This document shows positions 17,328 through 25,639 of a stretch of 25,780 nt of DNA, one piece after another; the stretch's first letter is position 1; each line of letters begins with the position of its first letter. The stretch lies in NCBI GenBank assembly GCA_001797695.1, contig MGQD01000178.1, forward strand, positions 5,953-31,732, written 5' to 3'. The position numbers and the translations under genes were made by a program. The DNA comes from Deltaproteobacteria bacterium RBG_13_49_15 (GTDB lineage: Bacteria > Desulfobacterota > Desulfobacteria > Desulfobacterales > UBA2156). Under the pieces are notes generated by a model. The model ran no database searches, had not been told where the DNA came from, and saw nothing but the letters and a program-made list of their open reading frames with translations.

Positions 17328-18233
17328 CTAGCCGGCCTCGGTCGCCAACGGCCGGTACAGATATCCCGCGAATGGAGCCTGGGTGATGATCTGATCCATG
17401 ATGGAGCGGATGGAAGATTCCATCAGATATTTGAGCAAGGACAATTTTCTTTCCTTTGCATAAATCGATTTAACTTCTCCTTCAATTCCCCCAAGCTTGC
17501 CGGCCCATGCCACAGCATCTTCAAGGTTTCCGATGCGATCCACCAGGCCCAGGGCTTTTGCCTCTTCTCCGGTGAGAATTCTGCCGTCGGCTATGGCTTC
17601 CACCCGGTGCTTGTCGATTTTCCTTCCTTTGGCCACATCTTCGACAAACTGCTGGTGGATCCGCTTCACGAAGCCCTGAAGCATCTCCCTTTCTTCCTTC
17701 GTCATTTCCCGGACCGGGGAGCCGGTGTCCTTGAATTCACCGCTCTTGATGACGATGGGGACAAGCCCGACTTTCTCAAGAAGCTTCTGGAAATTCGTAA
17801 AACCCATGATCACGCCGATGCTCCCGGTAATGGTTCCCGGGCTGGCGACAATCCCATCCGTCGCCGAGGCGATATAGTAACCGCCGGAAGCGGCAATCCC
17901 CCCCATGGAAGCAATCACTTTTTTTTTCTCTATCGTTTTTTGGATCTCCCTGTAGATTTCCTGAGAAGGTCCGACACCGCCGCCCGGAGAATTGATCCGC
18001 AGGACAATGGCTTTGATTGATTCATCTTTCCGAAATCGATTCAGCGGCTCAATGATCTCCCTGGACTCGGAAATGACGCCGGAAACTTCGACCACTCCGA
18101 CTTTTTCACCGAAATCCAGGTCCGAGTCCATGCTTGAAACCACGATCAGAATGGATGTACCGAGGATGAAAGCAGCGGAAACAGAGCTAAAAACCAGTAT
18201 AAAAAACAGGTACGGATGCCTTCTGGAGAACAT
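17328..18233 (-). CDS. sppA: Signal peptide peptidase SppA, short form
   Basis: It is a membrane-bound S49 serine protease that cleaves leftover signal peptides. One N-terminal transmembrane segment (about 8-33) anchors it. The nucleophile Ser116 lies in IAASGGYYIAS and the general base Lys168 in GEFKDTG. Their spacing of 52 residues equals that of B. subtilis SppA (Ser147/Lys199). The family motifs RINSPGGGV and TGSIGVI are also present. The 301 residues correspond to the single-domain form, not the double-length E. coli enzyme. The ATG at 18233 lies 19 nt after the rpsA stop with an AGGACGGGG stretch upstream, so it is probably co-transcribed with rpsA. Confidence 0.94.
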   Translation of the reverse strand: MFSRRHPYLFFILVFSSVSAAFILGTSILIVVSSMDSDLDFGEKVGVVEVSGVISESREIIEPLNRFRKDESIKAIVLRINSPGGGVGPSQEIYREIQKTIEKKKVIASMGGIAASGGYYIASATDGIVASPGTITGSIGVIMGFTNFQKLLEKVGLVPIVIKSGEFKDTGSPVREMTKEEREMLQGFVKRIHQQFVEDVAKGRKIDKHRVEAIADGRILTGEEAKALGLVDRIGNLEDAVAWAGKLGGIEGEVKSIYAKERKLSLLKYLMESSIRSIMDQIITQAPFAGYLYRPLATEAG

Positions 18234-18252
18234 CGTAATCCCCGTCCTGAAA

Positions 18253-20091
18253 TTATTCGCCCTTTAGTTTTTCCTGCAGGTTGTTTCTCAGAAGCTCTCC
18301 GAGTTTGGATGTCGCCGGCCCCATGTTGTTGACATATTCGCTTAAAAGGGACTGCTCGCTTTCGATTTCGAGTCGTTTGATCGAGAGACCGATCCGCCGT
18401 TCTTCTCCATTGATATTCATTACCTTGGCGGTAATGGCGTCACCAACCTTGAACCGGCCGACGGGGCTCTTGATCTTCTCTTTGCTGATTTCGGAAACAT
18501 GAACGAGCCCTTCAATCCCTTCCTCAAGTTCAACAAAAACTCCGAAATCGGTCAGGTTGGTTATCGTTCCTGTAATTTCTTTTCCGACCTCATACCGCTT
18601 TTCCACGGTCGACCATGGGTCCGGCTGGAGTTGTTTAATTCCGAGGGAGAAGCGTTCGTTTCCTTTTTCAATATCAAGGACTTTGGCTTGGACCACATCT
18701 CCTTTTTTATACAACTCGGAAGGATGCTTAATCCTCTTGGTCCACGACAAATCGGAAATATGAACCAAGCCGTCGATTCCTTCGTCAATTCCGATGAAAA
18801 TACCAAAATCGGTGATATTTTTGATTTTACCTTCAATGATGGTCCCGACCGGGTATTTTTCGCAGATAACATCCCATGGGTTGGGGACAACCTGTTTCAT
18901 TCCAAGAGAAATACGACGGCTCTCCGGTTTGATGTCCAGCACAATTGCTTCAACCGCTTCCCCAACCGAAACCACTTTTGATGGATGCCTGACTTTGCGG
19001 GTCCACGACATCTCCGACACATGGATCAACCCCTCGACACCCTCTTCGAGTTCCACAAATGCCCCGTAATCGGTCAAGCTCACCACTTTCCCCTTAATGC
19101 GGGACCCCACTGCAAACTTTTCAGCCGCGTTGAGCCATGGGTCCTGGCTCAATTGCTTCATCCCAAGAGAAACCCGCTCCCGCTCAAGGTCAAGATTTAA
19201 AATTTTGACCTGAATTCTGTCTCCGATGGCAAAAAGTTCCGAAGGATGCTTAACCCGCCCCCATGAGATATCGGTTATATGCAGCAGCCCGTCCACACCG
19301 CCCAGATCCACGAATACCCCATATTCGGTGATGTTCTTAACAATTCCATCCATGACTTTTCCTTCACGGATGGATGCCAGCGTGGTAGCCCGTTTGGAAA
19401 CGGCTTCCTGCTCGAGGATGACCCGCCGGGAAAGGACCACGTTGCTCCGCTTCCTATTGTATTTCAATACTTTAAACTGAAACGTTTTTCCTACCATCTC
19501 ATCCAGATTGTGGATAGGCCGCAAATCGGCCTGGGATCCCGGCAGAAAGGCCTGAACACCGACGTCCACCGTGAATCCGCCTCTCACTCTCCCGACGATC
19601 ATCCCTTTAACGGTTCCATCGGCATCGTGAGCCTGTTTGATCTCTTCCCAAACCTTAACTTTCTCGGCTTTTTCCTTAGATAGAATGACGACTTCTTCTT
19701 CATCATCCCACCATTCCACCATCACTTCGACGGAATCCCCGATTCTGGCGTTCGGTTGCCCCTTTTCGTCCATGAATTCGTTGATGGGGATCTGTCCTTC
19801 CGATTTATATCCGATATCGACTAAGACATGATCCTTGTCCACAGATAGTATCCGTCCGGTGACGATTTCTCCTTCTTCAAATCTTCTGAAGCTTTCTTCA
19901 TAAAGACCCTCCAGATCCGCCGCATCCTTTGAGGATGCCGGAATCCCTTTGGATGATCGATTTTCCATAGCGGATTCCATTTTCTCGGCATGAAGTTGTT
20001 CCGAGTTGGCGACGTCAGATGATGGACCGGAACCGGAAGTTACGGTCTGTTGGATAGGTTTTGCGATTGGTTCAGTGTTACGAGTTTCCAT
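18253..20091 (-). CDS. rpsA: 30S ribosomal protein S1
   Basis: S1 binds mRNA on the small subunit and helps initiation. Six S1 (OB-fold) repeats are visible in order, for example GEIVTGRILSVDKDHVLVDI, VKGMIVGRVRGGFTVDVG, MDGIVKNITEYGVFVDLG, IKGKVVSLTDYGAFVELE, IEGKIKNITDFGIFIGID and ITGTITNLTDFGVFVELE. Repeats 3-6 carry the classic G(V/A/I)F(V/I) and GL(V/L/I)H(V/I) signatures. A non-conserved, low-complexity extension of about 60 residues precedes repeat 1. The start at 20091 has AAGGGGGAA upstream, so the extension is probably real. The total of 612 residues is somewhat above E. coli S1 (557). It follows cmk by 144 bp, with a candidate promoter in between. Confidence 0.97.
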   Translation of the reverse strand: METRNTEPIAKPIQQTVTSGSGPSSDVANSEQLHAEKMESAMENRSSKGIPASSKDAADLEGLYEESFRRFEEGEIVTGRILSVDKDHVLVDIGYKSEGQIPINEFMDEKGQPNARIGDSVEVMVEWWDDEEEVVILSKEKAEKVKVWEEIKQAHDADGTVKGMIVGRVRGGFTVDVGVQAFLPGSQADLRPIHNLDEMVGKTFQFKVLKYNRKRSNVVLSRRVILEQEAVSKRATTLASIREGKVMDGIVKNITEYGVFVDLGGVDGLLHITDISWGRVKHPSELFAIGDRIQVKILNLDLERERVSLGMKQLSQDPWLNAAEKFAVGSRIKGKVVSLTDYGAFVELEEGVEGLIHVSEMSWTRKVRHPSKVVSVGEAVEAIVLDIKPESRRISLGMKQVVPNPWDVICEKYPVGTIIEGKIKNITDFGIFIGIDEGIDGLVHISDLSWTKRIKHPSELYKKGDVVQAKVLDIEKGNERFSLGIKQLQPDPWSTVEKRYEVGKEITGTITNLTDFGVFVELEEGIEGLVHVSEISKEKIKSPVGRFKVGDAITAKVMNINGEERRIGLSIKRLEIESEQSLLSEYVNNMGPATSKLGELLRNNLQEKLKGE

Positions 20092-20153
20092 GAAACGGTA
20101 TTCCCCCTTGCCCTATTTTAAAACGATGGATGCGCTAGTTAAAGCACATGTAT

Positions 20154-20182
20154 CTTTTATTTGTTAACAGGCTTATTTTCAA
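20154..20182 (-). promoter_or_regulatory. Candidate promoter for rpsA
   Basis: On the - strand, TTGAAA (20182-20177) is followed after 17 nt by TAAAAG (20159-20154), about 63 nt before the rpsA start. It lies within an AT-rich 144-bp gap after cmk. This would let rpsA and sppA be expressed independently of the upstream genes, as is usual for ribosomal protein S1. Confidence 0.4.
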
Positions 20183-20235
20183 AAAACAATCATTATTTTA
20201 TGAAAACGCATTAAAAAGGAGGGGAGTTTTTCGAT

Positions 20236-20913
20236 TTACCTGATGCAGGCGATCATTGTATCGACGACCTCATCGAGTGTAAGTCCGCTCGAATCGATTC
20301 GGACCGCATCTTTCGCCGGTTTCAGCGGAGAAAGGGCTCTGGTCCGATCCTGTTCATCCCTCTTTTTCAAATCGGTTTCCACTTCCTGAAGGTTCCGGGT
20401 TGAATGTTTCCTCAGTTCATCATATCGCCGTTTCGCTCTGATGTTGAGGGATGCATCAAGGTAAAATTTGACGTCGGCATCCGGGAAGACAACGGTCCCC
20501 ATGTCCCGTCCTTCAAAAACAGCTCTTTTATGTTGCGCCAGCCTTCGCTGCAGCGTTAGAAGATAACTTCTGACCGAAGGTTGGGCCGAAACCGTCGATG
20601 CATCCATGGCAATTTCAGAAGAGCGGATTGAGTCAGTGATGTCATTTCCACCGGACATGAGGCGTAAACCGGACTCGCCGATCGAAAAAGACAGGTCTAG
20701 GCCGGCACAGAGGCGTTTCAGCCCTTCGTCGTCGTTTGGCCTGATCCCAGCCCTTTTCGATTCATAGGCAACACCCCGGTAGAGCGCTCCGGTATCGATA
20801 TAGTTGCACTCCAGCCGTTTTGCCAGAGCACGCCCGGCCGTCGATTTTCCGGCGCCGGACGGGCCGTCAATGGTAATAAGAAGCGCTTCCGTGACGCCAT
20901 CCTCTCTTTTCAC
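20236..20913 (-). CDS. cmk: Cytidylate kinase
   Basis: It phosphorylates CMP and dCMP with ATP. The P-loop GPSGAGKS lies at residues 17-24 counted from the chosen start. IDTGALYRGVA (the NMP-binding segment), FEGRDMGTVVFPDA and a lid with RRYDELR and KKRDEQDRTRALSPL follow. A GTG at 20913 is taken as the start. It lies 7 nt after the hisC stop, with GGTGA about 7 nt upstream, and gives 225 residues, the family's usual length. A longer frame begins at 20979 but would overlap hisC by 59 nt and add residues not typical of the family. The position between hisC and rpsA matches the widely conserved cmk-rpsA pairing. Confidence 0.94.
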   Translation of the reverse strand: MKREDGVTEALLITIDGPSGAGKSTAGRALAKRLECNYIDTGALYRGVAYESKRAGIRPNDDEGLKRLCAGLDLSFSIGESGLRLMSGGNDITDSIRSSEIAMDASTVSAQPSVRSYLLTLQRRLAQHKRAVFEGRDMGTVVFPDADVKFYLDASLNIRAKRRYDELRKHSTRNLQEVETDLKKRDEQDRTRALSPLKPAKDAVRIDSSGLTLDEVVDTMIACIR

Positions 20914-20920
20914 GTAAGGA

Positions 20921-22081
20921 TCACCGGAGGTTCTTAAGTGCTTCGATGAACCGGATATTCTGGTCATGCACTCCGACACTCACCCGGATATAGTTCGGAT
21001 AACCGTATGACGTCATGGATCTCACAATGATCCCTTTTTTAAGCATTTCCGCAAACATCTCGTCCGCGTTACCCTCCACGTCCAACAGCAGGTAATTGGC
21101 CTGTGTCGGAAAATAGCGAACCCCTAGCGTGGTTAACGATTTATATAAAAAATCGATTTCGGAATGCACCAGCTCAACGGTTTTTTCAACAAAGGAAAAG
21201 TCATCAAGGGCGGCTGCAGCAGCGACCTGAGCCAGGGAGTTCGCATTGAACGGCTGCCGGATCCTATTCAAAAGTTCGGCAATTTCAGGATCCATGATCC
21301 CGAACCCGATCCGGAGCCCGGCAAGTCCGTAGGCTTTGGAAAAGGTCCTGAGCGTCACCACCGGCTTCCCCGAATCCTGATAAAGGAGGCTGTTCAGACA
21401 TCGGCGATCCCTCACGAACTCGATGTATGCCTCATCTACGACGATTACTATCCCGTCTGGTACGGTGTTTAAAAAAGAGTCGAAATCGGTTTTGGAGATG
21501 ATGGTTCCGGCCGGGTTGTGCGGATTGTTTAGAAAGATGATGCGGGTCTTCGGGGTGATCCGGAGAGCCATCCCTTTTAAATCCGTTTCATAACCGACCA
21601 GAGGCACCTCTCTTGGAAGAGCGCCGACGGAGCGGATCATGATCTCATACATCAGAAAGGAGGGTCTGGGAAGAATCGCTTCATCTCCGAATCTCAAAAA
21701 CGCTTTGGCAAGCATTCCGATGATTTCATCCGAACCGTTCCCAAGGACGATGTTTCCAGGCGCCACTTTTAACGCTGCGGCAAGTTTTTCAACCAGCGTC
21801 TTTCCGCTCCCGTCCGGATATCGGTTCAGATCCGGAAGCGCCTTAATGATGGCTTCAATGGCCTTGGGCGACGGCCCCAGAGGGTTTTCGTTGGATGCCA
21901 GCTTGGCGGCCCCGATGATCCCATATTCGCGTTCCACCTCTTCGATGGGTTTCCCCGGAGCGTAGGGTTGAATGGAACGGATATACTCCGGAACAGGCAA
22001 TTCTAATTTCTTGCGATATTGATTTCCCTGTTTCATCCTGTTTTCCGCCCCCAATTTCCCCCGGCCGGCCGTCCCATTCAT
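20921..22081 (-). CDS. hisC: Histidinol-phosphate/aromatic aminotransferase
   Basis: This class I/II PLP aminotransferase makes histidinol phosphate in histidine synthesis, and some members also act on phenylpyruvate or prephenate. Visible motifs are ASNENPLGPSPKA near the N-terminus, GNGSDEIIG, NNPHNPAGT, VDEAYIEF, the PLP Lys249 in TFSKAYGLAGLRIG, and the C-terminal YIRVSVG. The ATG at 22081 overlaps the vorC stop as ATGA, which suggests coupling; an internal ATG at 22036 (MKQGNQYRKK) is also possible and closer to the usual N-terminus. The 386 residues are complete. Linkage to cmk and rpsA, without other his genes, recalls the aromatic supraoperon in which this gene serves aromatic amino-acid synthesis, so that role is worth considering. 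Confidence 0.92.
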   Translation of the reverse strand: MNGTAGRGKLGAENRMKQGNQYRKKLELPVPEYIRSIQPYAPGKPIEEVEREYGIIGAAKLASNENPLGPSPKAIEAIIKALPDLNRYPDGSGKTLVEKLAAALKVAPGNIVLGNGSDEIIGMLAKAFLRFGDEAILPRPSFLMYEIMIRSVGALPREVPLVGYETDLKGMALRITPKTRIIFLNNPHNPAGTIISKTDFDSFLNTVPDGIVIVVDEAYIEFVRDRRCLNSLLYQDSGKPVVTLRTFSKAYGLAGLRIGFGIMDPEIAELLNRIRQPFNANSLAQVAAAAALDDFSFVEKTVELVHSEIDFLYKSLTTLGVRYFPTQANYLLLDVEGNADEMFAEMLKKGIIVRSMTSYGYPNYIRVSVGVHDQNIRFIEALKNLR

Positions 22082-22614
22082 GCCTGAGCGGCCTTCTTTC
22101 CTTCTTGCAAAGCGGCGAGGTTTAGCGAAATAAACTCTTTTTTCTTTTTAAACTCATTCCGCACCGCATTTTCTAAAATATCAAATTCGATGATCTTGCT
22201 CCTTGCGACAAAGGCGCCCAGCGCCACAATATTGGCCGCCCTGACGCTGCCAAGCGTCTTGGCAATATCCGTCACCTGAATTTGGACTTCGTCCACATCC
22301 TTCCGGCCGGACGAGATCGGTATCAGTGAGGTGTTAATGAGAATAACGCCTCCTGGCTTGATCACGCCGGCAAATTTTTCCAGTGATGGTCTGTTCATGG
22401 CAACCAGGTGCATCGGATTCCGGATAATGGGGGATCCGATCGGCCGGTCGCTGATGACGACCGTGCAATAGGCTGTTCCCCCGCGCATCTCCGGCCCATA
22501 TGACGGAACCCAAGCCACCTCCATCCCCTTATCCATTGCTGCCTCTGCCAGGATCTTCCCGCTTAACAGAATCCCCTGTCCTCCAAAGCCGGCAAACATC
22601 ACTTCGCTTTGCAT
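22078..22614 (-). CDS. vorC: 2-oxoacid:ferredoxin oxidoreductase gamma subunit (VorC/KorC type)
   Basis: This is the gamma domain of the 2-oxoacid:ferredoxin oxidoreductase, which helps bind coenzyme A and hold the complex together. The opening VMFAGFGGQGILLSGK and the segment VPSYGPEMRGGTA are diagnostic. MNRPSLEKF, INTSLIP and the later AANIVALGAFVA segment complete the family pattern. The 178 residues are a normal length for a separate gamma subunit. Its start overlaps the upstream stop as TGATG and its stop overlaps the hisC start as ATGA, so it is tightly coupled on both sides. Substrate specificity (branched-chain 2-oxoacids or 2-oxoglutarate) is not determined by this subunit. Confidence 0.92.
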   Translation of the reverse strand: MQSEVMFAGFGGQGILLSGKILAEAAMDKGMEVAWVPSYGPEMRGGTAYCTVVISDRPIGSPIIRNPMHLVAMNRPSLEKFAGVIKPGGVILINTSLIPISSGRKDVDEVQIQVTDIAKTLGSVRAANIVALGAFVARSKIIEFDILENAVRNEFKKKKEFISLNLAALQEGKKAAQA

Positions 22615-23372
22615 CAGTCCTCCTTGTCCTTGATCGGATCGGGAGATTTTTTATCCCCCAACTGATAATAAGGGTGCATGACGTCTTCCGCCCATTGTAC
22701 CGCTTCAACAGGCGTCATCCCCCAGTTGGTGGGACAAGTGCTCACCACTTCCACCAGGCTGAAACACCGCTTTTCGATCTGGTACTGGAAGGCTCTCTTG
22801 ATCGCCTTTTTAGCGCGAACCACATATTTCGGCTTAATGACCGATTGTCTCGAAATGAACGCCGGAGTTTCAAGAGCGGAAATCAGTTCGGCAACCTTAA
22901 TTGGCATTCCGACTTCTTCCACGTTCCTTCCAAAAGGGCTGGTGGTGGTCCGCTGGTTGGGCATGGTCGTTGGCGCCATCTGCCCTCCGGTCATGCCGTA
23001 GACGGCGTTATTCACGAAAACCGTCGTAAATTTTTCACCGCGATTGGCGGCATGGATGATTTCACTCATCCCGATGCTGGCCAGGTCGCCGTCTCCCTGA
23101 TAGGTGAAAACGATTAAATCCGGCCTGACCCGCTTAATCCCTGTGGCCATGGCCGGCGCCCGCCCGTGAGCCGCCTCCTGAAAATCAAACGTAAAGTAAT
23201 TATACGCCAAAACCGCGCATCCCACCGGTGCGATACCGACGGTCCGCCCTCGCACTCCGAGTTCGTCGATGACTTCCGCAACCAGTCGGTGGATTACGCC
23301 GTGGGTGCACCCCGGGCAATAATGGGTCGCCTGATCCGAAAGGGATACCGGCTTACAAAATATTTTCCCCAT
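22614..23372 (-). CDS. vorA: 2-oxoacid:ferredoxin oxidoreductase beta subunit, TPP-binding (VorA/KorB type)
   Basis: The beta subunit holds thiamine diphosphate and the nearest [4Fe-4S] cluster. The TPP motif runs from GDGDLASIG to FVNN, 30 residues in all. Cys19, Cys22 (YCPGC), Cys52 (PVGC) and Cys213 (STCPTNWG) match the four cluster ligands known in the KorB-type family. HGRAPAMATGIK and NNAVYGMTGGQMAPTT are also typical. The start has AAGGAG at a good distance. The length is 252 residues, complete. In related anaerobes this subunit is named VorA or KorB depending on which substrate is assumed; the name here follows the neighbouring VorB-like alpha subunit. Confidence 0.92.
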   Translation of the reverse strand: MGKIFCKPVSLSDQATHYCPGCTHGVIHRLVAEVIDELGVRGRTVGIAPVGCAVLAYNYFTFDFQEAAHGRAPAMATGIKRVRPDLIVFTYQGDGDLASIGMSEIIHAANRGEKFTTVFVNNAVYGMTGGQMAPTTMPNQRTTTSPFGRNVEEVGMPIKVAELISALETPAFISRQSVIKPKYVVRAKKAIKRAFQYQIEKRCFSLVEVVSTCPTNWGMTPVEAVQWAEDVMHPYYQLGDKKSPDPIKDKED

Positions 23373-23412
23373 GTTTTAAACTCCTTAAATAATGAAGGCA
23401 AACGCCTCGATT

Positions 23413-24483
23413 TTACTTCACCAGCGCTTTTATAGCATCTATGACTTCCTCGGGTGTCGGGACCTCCCCTCCGCATTTCCCGAACCAGTGAACCTGCCGC
23501 TTTCCTCTCACGCTCCGTTCCACATCTTCCACCATCTGCCCCATGCTCATTTCGATGCTGATTACCTGTTCGCAGCTTTCCTTTTCCGAAGCAACCAGTA
23601 CCGCCTGTTCCGGAAACGGGAAGACCGTCTTGGGCCGGACCATGGCGACATCCAGACGTTGAGACCTGAGTTCGTCGATGGCCGTCCGGCAGACCCGGCT
23701 CATGGTGCCGTAGCTGACGATCAGTACGCGGTAATCCGATTCGGTATGATAAGTCTCATATCTGATTTCTTCCCGCTTCATCCGATCATACTTGGCTTTT
23801 AATTTCAAATTGTGGGAATTCAGCAACTCCGGATCAAGATAGAGCGATTTCACCAGGTTCCGGCGATCGCTCTTTCGGGTATCCATTCCATTGGTAGCCC
23901 AGTCGTCCTTGTTGGACGGTTCGGTTTTAAGGTGATCCGGAAATTCGACCGGTTCCATCATCTGGCCGATCAGTCCGTCTCCAAGAATCATGACCGGATT
24001 CCGGTACTTTTCCGCCAGCGGGAATGCGGTCATCACCATCTCCACGGCCTCCTGAACCGATGCGGGAGCCAACACCAGCATGCGATAATCGCCGTGACCG
24101 GCGCCTTTGGTCGCCTGAAGATAATCGGCCTGAGACGGCAGGATCCCCCCTAGCCCCGGACCTCCCCGCATGATATTAACAAAGACCGCCGGACATTCGC
24201 CGCCTGCAATATAACTCATCCCTTCGGCCATCAGGCTGATTCCGGGGCTTGAAGACGTGGTGAAGGCCCGTTCACCGCAACCCGAAGCTCCGAAAATCAT
24301 GTAAGAGACAGCTACTTCGCTTTCACCTTGAAGAAAAACACCTCCGGCTTCAGGCATTCGGCGGGCCAGATACTCCGCCACCTCCGACTGAGGCGTGATC
24401 GGGTAGGCGAAATAATTCAAGCAACCGGCTCGAATGGCCGCTTCTCCGATAGCCTCATTCCCTTTCATTAATATCTTACCCAT
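23413..24483 (-). CDS. vorB: 2-oxoacid:ferredoxin oxidoreductase alpha subunit (VorB/KorA type)
   Basis: The alpha subunit contributes to the active site of the enzyme that oxidises 2-oxoacids to acyl-CoA and CO2 with reduction of ferredoxin, or runs in reverse. The N-terminal signature MKGNEAIGEAAIRAGC is followed by YPITPQSEV, FLQGESEVAVSYMI, TTSSSPGISLMAEG, NIMRGGPGLGG and ILGDGLIGQMMEPV. This pattern matches proteins usually called VorB (3-methyl-2-oxobutanoate:ferredoxin oxidoreductase) more than KorA. A role with 2-oxoglutarate cannot be excluded. The start has AAAGGAAG about 4 nt upstream. At 356 residues the length is normal. The gene lies 27 nt after vorD and 40 nt before vorA. Confidence 0.92.
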   Translation of the reverse strand: MGKILMKGNEAIGEAAIRAGCLNYFAYPITPQSEVAEYLARRMPEAGGVFLQGESEVAVSYMIFGASGCGERAFTTSSSPGISLMAEGMSYIAGGECPAVFVNIMRGGPGLGGILPSQADYLQATKGAGHGDYRMLVLAPASVQEAVEMVMTAFPLAEKYRNPVMILGDGLIGQMMEPVEFPDHLKTEPSNKDDWATNGMDTRKSDRRNLVKSLYLDPELLNSHNLKLKAKYDRMKREEIRYETYHTESDYRVLIVSYGTMSRVCRTAIDELRSQRLDVAMVRPKTVFPFPEQAVLVASEKESCEQVISIEMSMGQMVEDVERSVRGKRQVHWFGKCGGEVPTPEEVIDAIKALVK

Positions 24484-24510
24484 TTTCTTCCTTTCTGCTG
24501 TTGTTTCCGG

Positions 24511-24735
24511 CTAAGCCGCTTTATTGGCGATTTTATCGATAGTGATCGCCACATCAGGGCACATGATGCAACAGGTCGTGCAAAAAACACAATCCTCAGG
24601 CCGCGCCTGAAATGCCGGAAAGTACCCCTTTGTATTGACCTGAGGGGAAATCTCCAAAACGTTTTTTGGGCAAACTGTGATGCACAGGCCGCAACCCTTG
24701 CATCGATTCACGTCAATCGTGTGTTTGAATCCCAT
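24511..24735 (-). CDS. vorD: 2-oxoacid:ferredoxin oxidoreductase delta subunit, 2[4Fe-4S] ferredoxin
   Basis: This small electron-transfer subunit has two complete CxxCxxCxxxCP motifs: CKGCGLCITVCP at about residues 12-23 and CVFCTTCCIMCP at about 49-60. It passes electrons from the TPP/cluster centre to free ferredoxin. The 74-residue length and the first position in the vorDBAC order are typical of VOR/KOR operons in anaerobes. An AAAGGGG stretch lies about 10 nt before the start. The 71-bp gap to the upstream NTPase gene shows no terminator, so a shared transcript is likely. Confidence 0.93.
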   Translation of the reverse strand: MGFKHTIDVNRCKGCGLCITVCPKNVLEISPQVNTKGYFPAFQARPEDCVFCTTCCIMCPDVAITIDKIANKAA

Positions 24736-24806
24736 TGAACACAGAACCCCTTTCTTTTTGATCTATCGTCTTTTGTCCTTTGATTCCGGTATATCTCATG
24801 CCATTC

Positions 24807-25553
24807 TCACTGAAGCTTCGCTGCCCGATCCCAGGGCGGCGCCATCTGCCTTTCAATCATAAGCACCGGGCACGAGAACCGATGCAAATCGCTATGACCG
24901 GCCAGTTCCCTGGAAATCGTGATGAATTCAACGGGAAGGTTTGTTTTTTCAGAGAGCATGGCGACAAACTCGTATCCCCGTTCGATATCCTCTATCCGGG
25001 TTTCTTCAATGAGATTGGCGTTTCCAATGACTCCGGTGATAGACAACCTGGATGCATTTTCGATCCCTGCCCGGATTTTCAGGCATCCCTCGATGGTTTC
25101 TGTAAACGGCCTAAACGGGTTGATTACCTGGAGTATATGAAGCGGTTTTGCGGTGGCCGAGAGCGCCCGGAAAGCGTCCGACAGGGCGGCCAGAGCAGTG
25201 GCCCCGGCCGGATCACCCCCCGCATCGAGGATCGATATCTGGGTTGGGTTTCGGATTAAACCGGCGACAGCCGGCGTCAGGATCGGAAGATCCGCCTGCA
25301 GGTACTGTTCCGGCGGAATGACGACCCTGATACCCAGTTCCGAAAGCGCCCTCCTCGCCTCCCTGGCCCGGAAGTAAGGGTTCACCAGATCCAAATCCGC
25401 AATCGCTACATCCATTCCGGCCTTTTTCCGATTGACGGCCAGATTGACGGCGACCTCGGTTTTCCCGCTCCCGTAACTGCCGACAATGACTACCATCCCT
25501 TCCAAACGGATTGGAAATCCGGACCGGATCGCATCGTCGATTGAATTGTCCAT
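24807..25553 (-). CDS. P-loop NTPase, probably of the CobQ/MinD/ParA (SIMIBI) type, leading the vor operon
   Basis: A Walker A motif GSYGSGKTE lies at about 26-34, after a 20-residue leader. A switch-like DLDLVNPYFRAREARR and a Walker B-like ISILDAGGDPAGATAL follow, in the order expected of SIMIBI NTPases. Later ITGVIGNANL resembles the base-recognition strand of that class. There are no cofactor-binding Cys residues in pairs and no membrane segment. At 248 residues it is a single domain. The gene lies first in the operon, 71 bp before vorD and just downstream of the only good promoter. By analogy with Mrp/NBP35-type proteins it could assist cluster loading or assembly of the oxidoreductase; that is inference from position only. 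I do not recognise a named gene. Confidence 0.8.
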   Translation of the reverse strand: MDNSIDDAIRSGFPIRLEGMVVIVGSYGSGKTEVAVNLAVNRKKAGMDVAIADLDLVNPYFRAREARRALSELGIRVVIPPEQYLQADLPILTPAVAGLIRNPTQISILDAGGDPAGATALAALSDAFRALSATAKPLHILQVINPFRPFTETIEGCLKIRAGIENASRLSITGVIGNANLIEETRIEDIERGYEFVAMLSEKTNLPVEFITISRELAGHSDLHRFSCPVLMIERQMAPPWDRAAKLQ

Positions 25554-25610
25554 AACACAGGTTCCAAGCAGATGGTTGGATCAACAATGCCTTAAAAGTT
25601 TAAACATTTA

Positions 25611-25639
25611 AGTCTATTTTTTGGAAATAATATTGTCAA
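25611..25639 (-). promoter_or_regulatory. Candidate sigma70 promoter of the NTPase-vorDBAC operon
   Basis: On the - strand a perfect TTGACA (25639-25634) is followed after exactly 17 nt by TAGACT (25616-25611), which matches four of six -10 bases. The start codon is about 58 nt downstream. A short palindrome, GCATTTTAATGC (25651-25662), lies 11 nt upstream of the -35 and could be an operator or part of an AT-rich upstream element. Confidence 0.6.

Noticed and set aside
18253..20091. The repeated blocks in rpsA as a DNA repeat array.
   Set aside because: They are the six S1 domains of the protein. The similarity follows from the coding sequence and is expected.
20214..20225. A strong Shine-Dalgarno-like AAAAGGAGGGGA on the + strand.
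   Set aside because: The nearest + strand ATG is about 17 nt away and opens only a short frame antisense to cmk. It is probably part of the AT/GC-rich gap after cmk.
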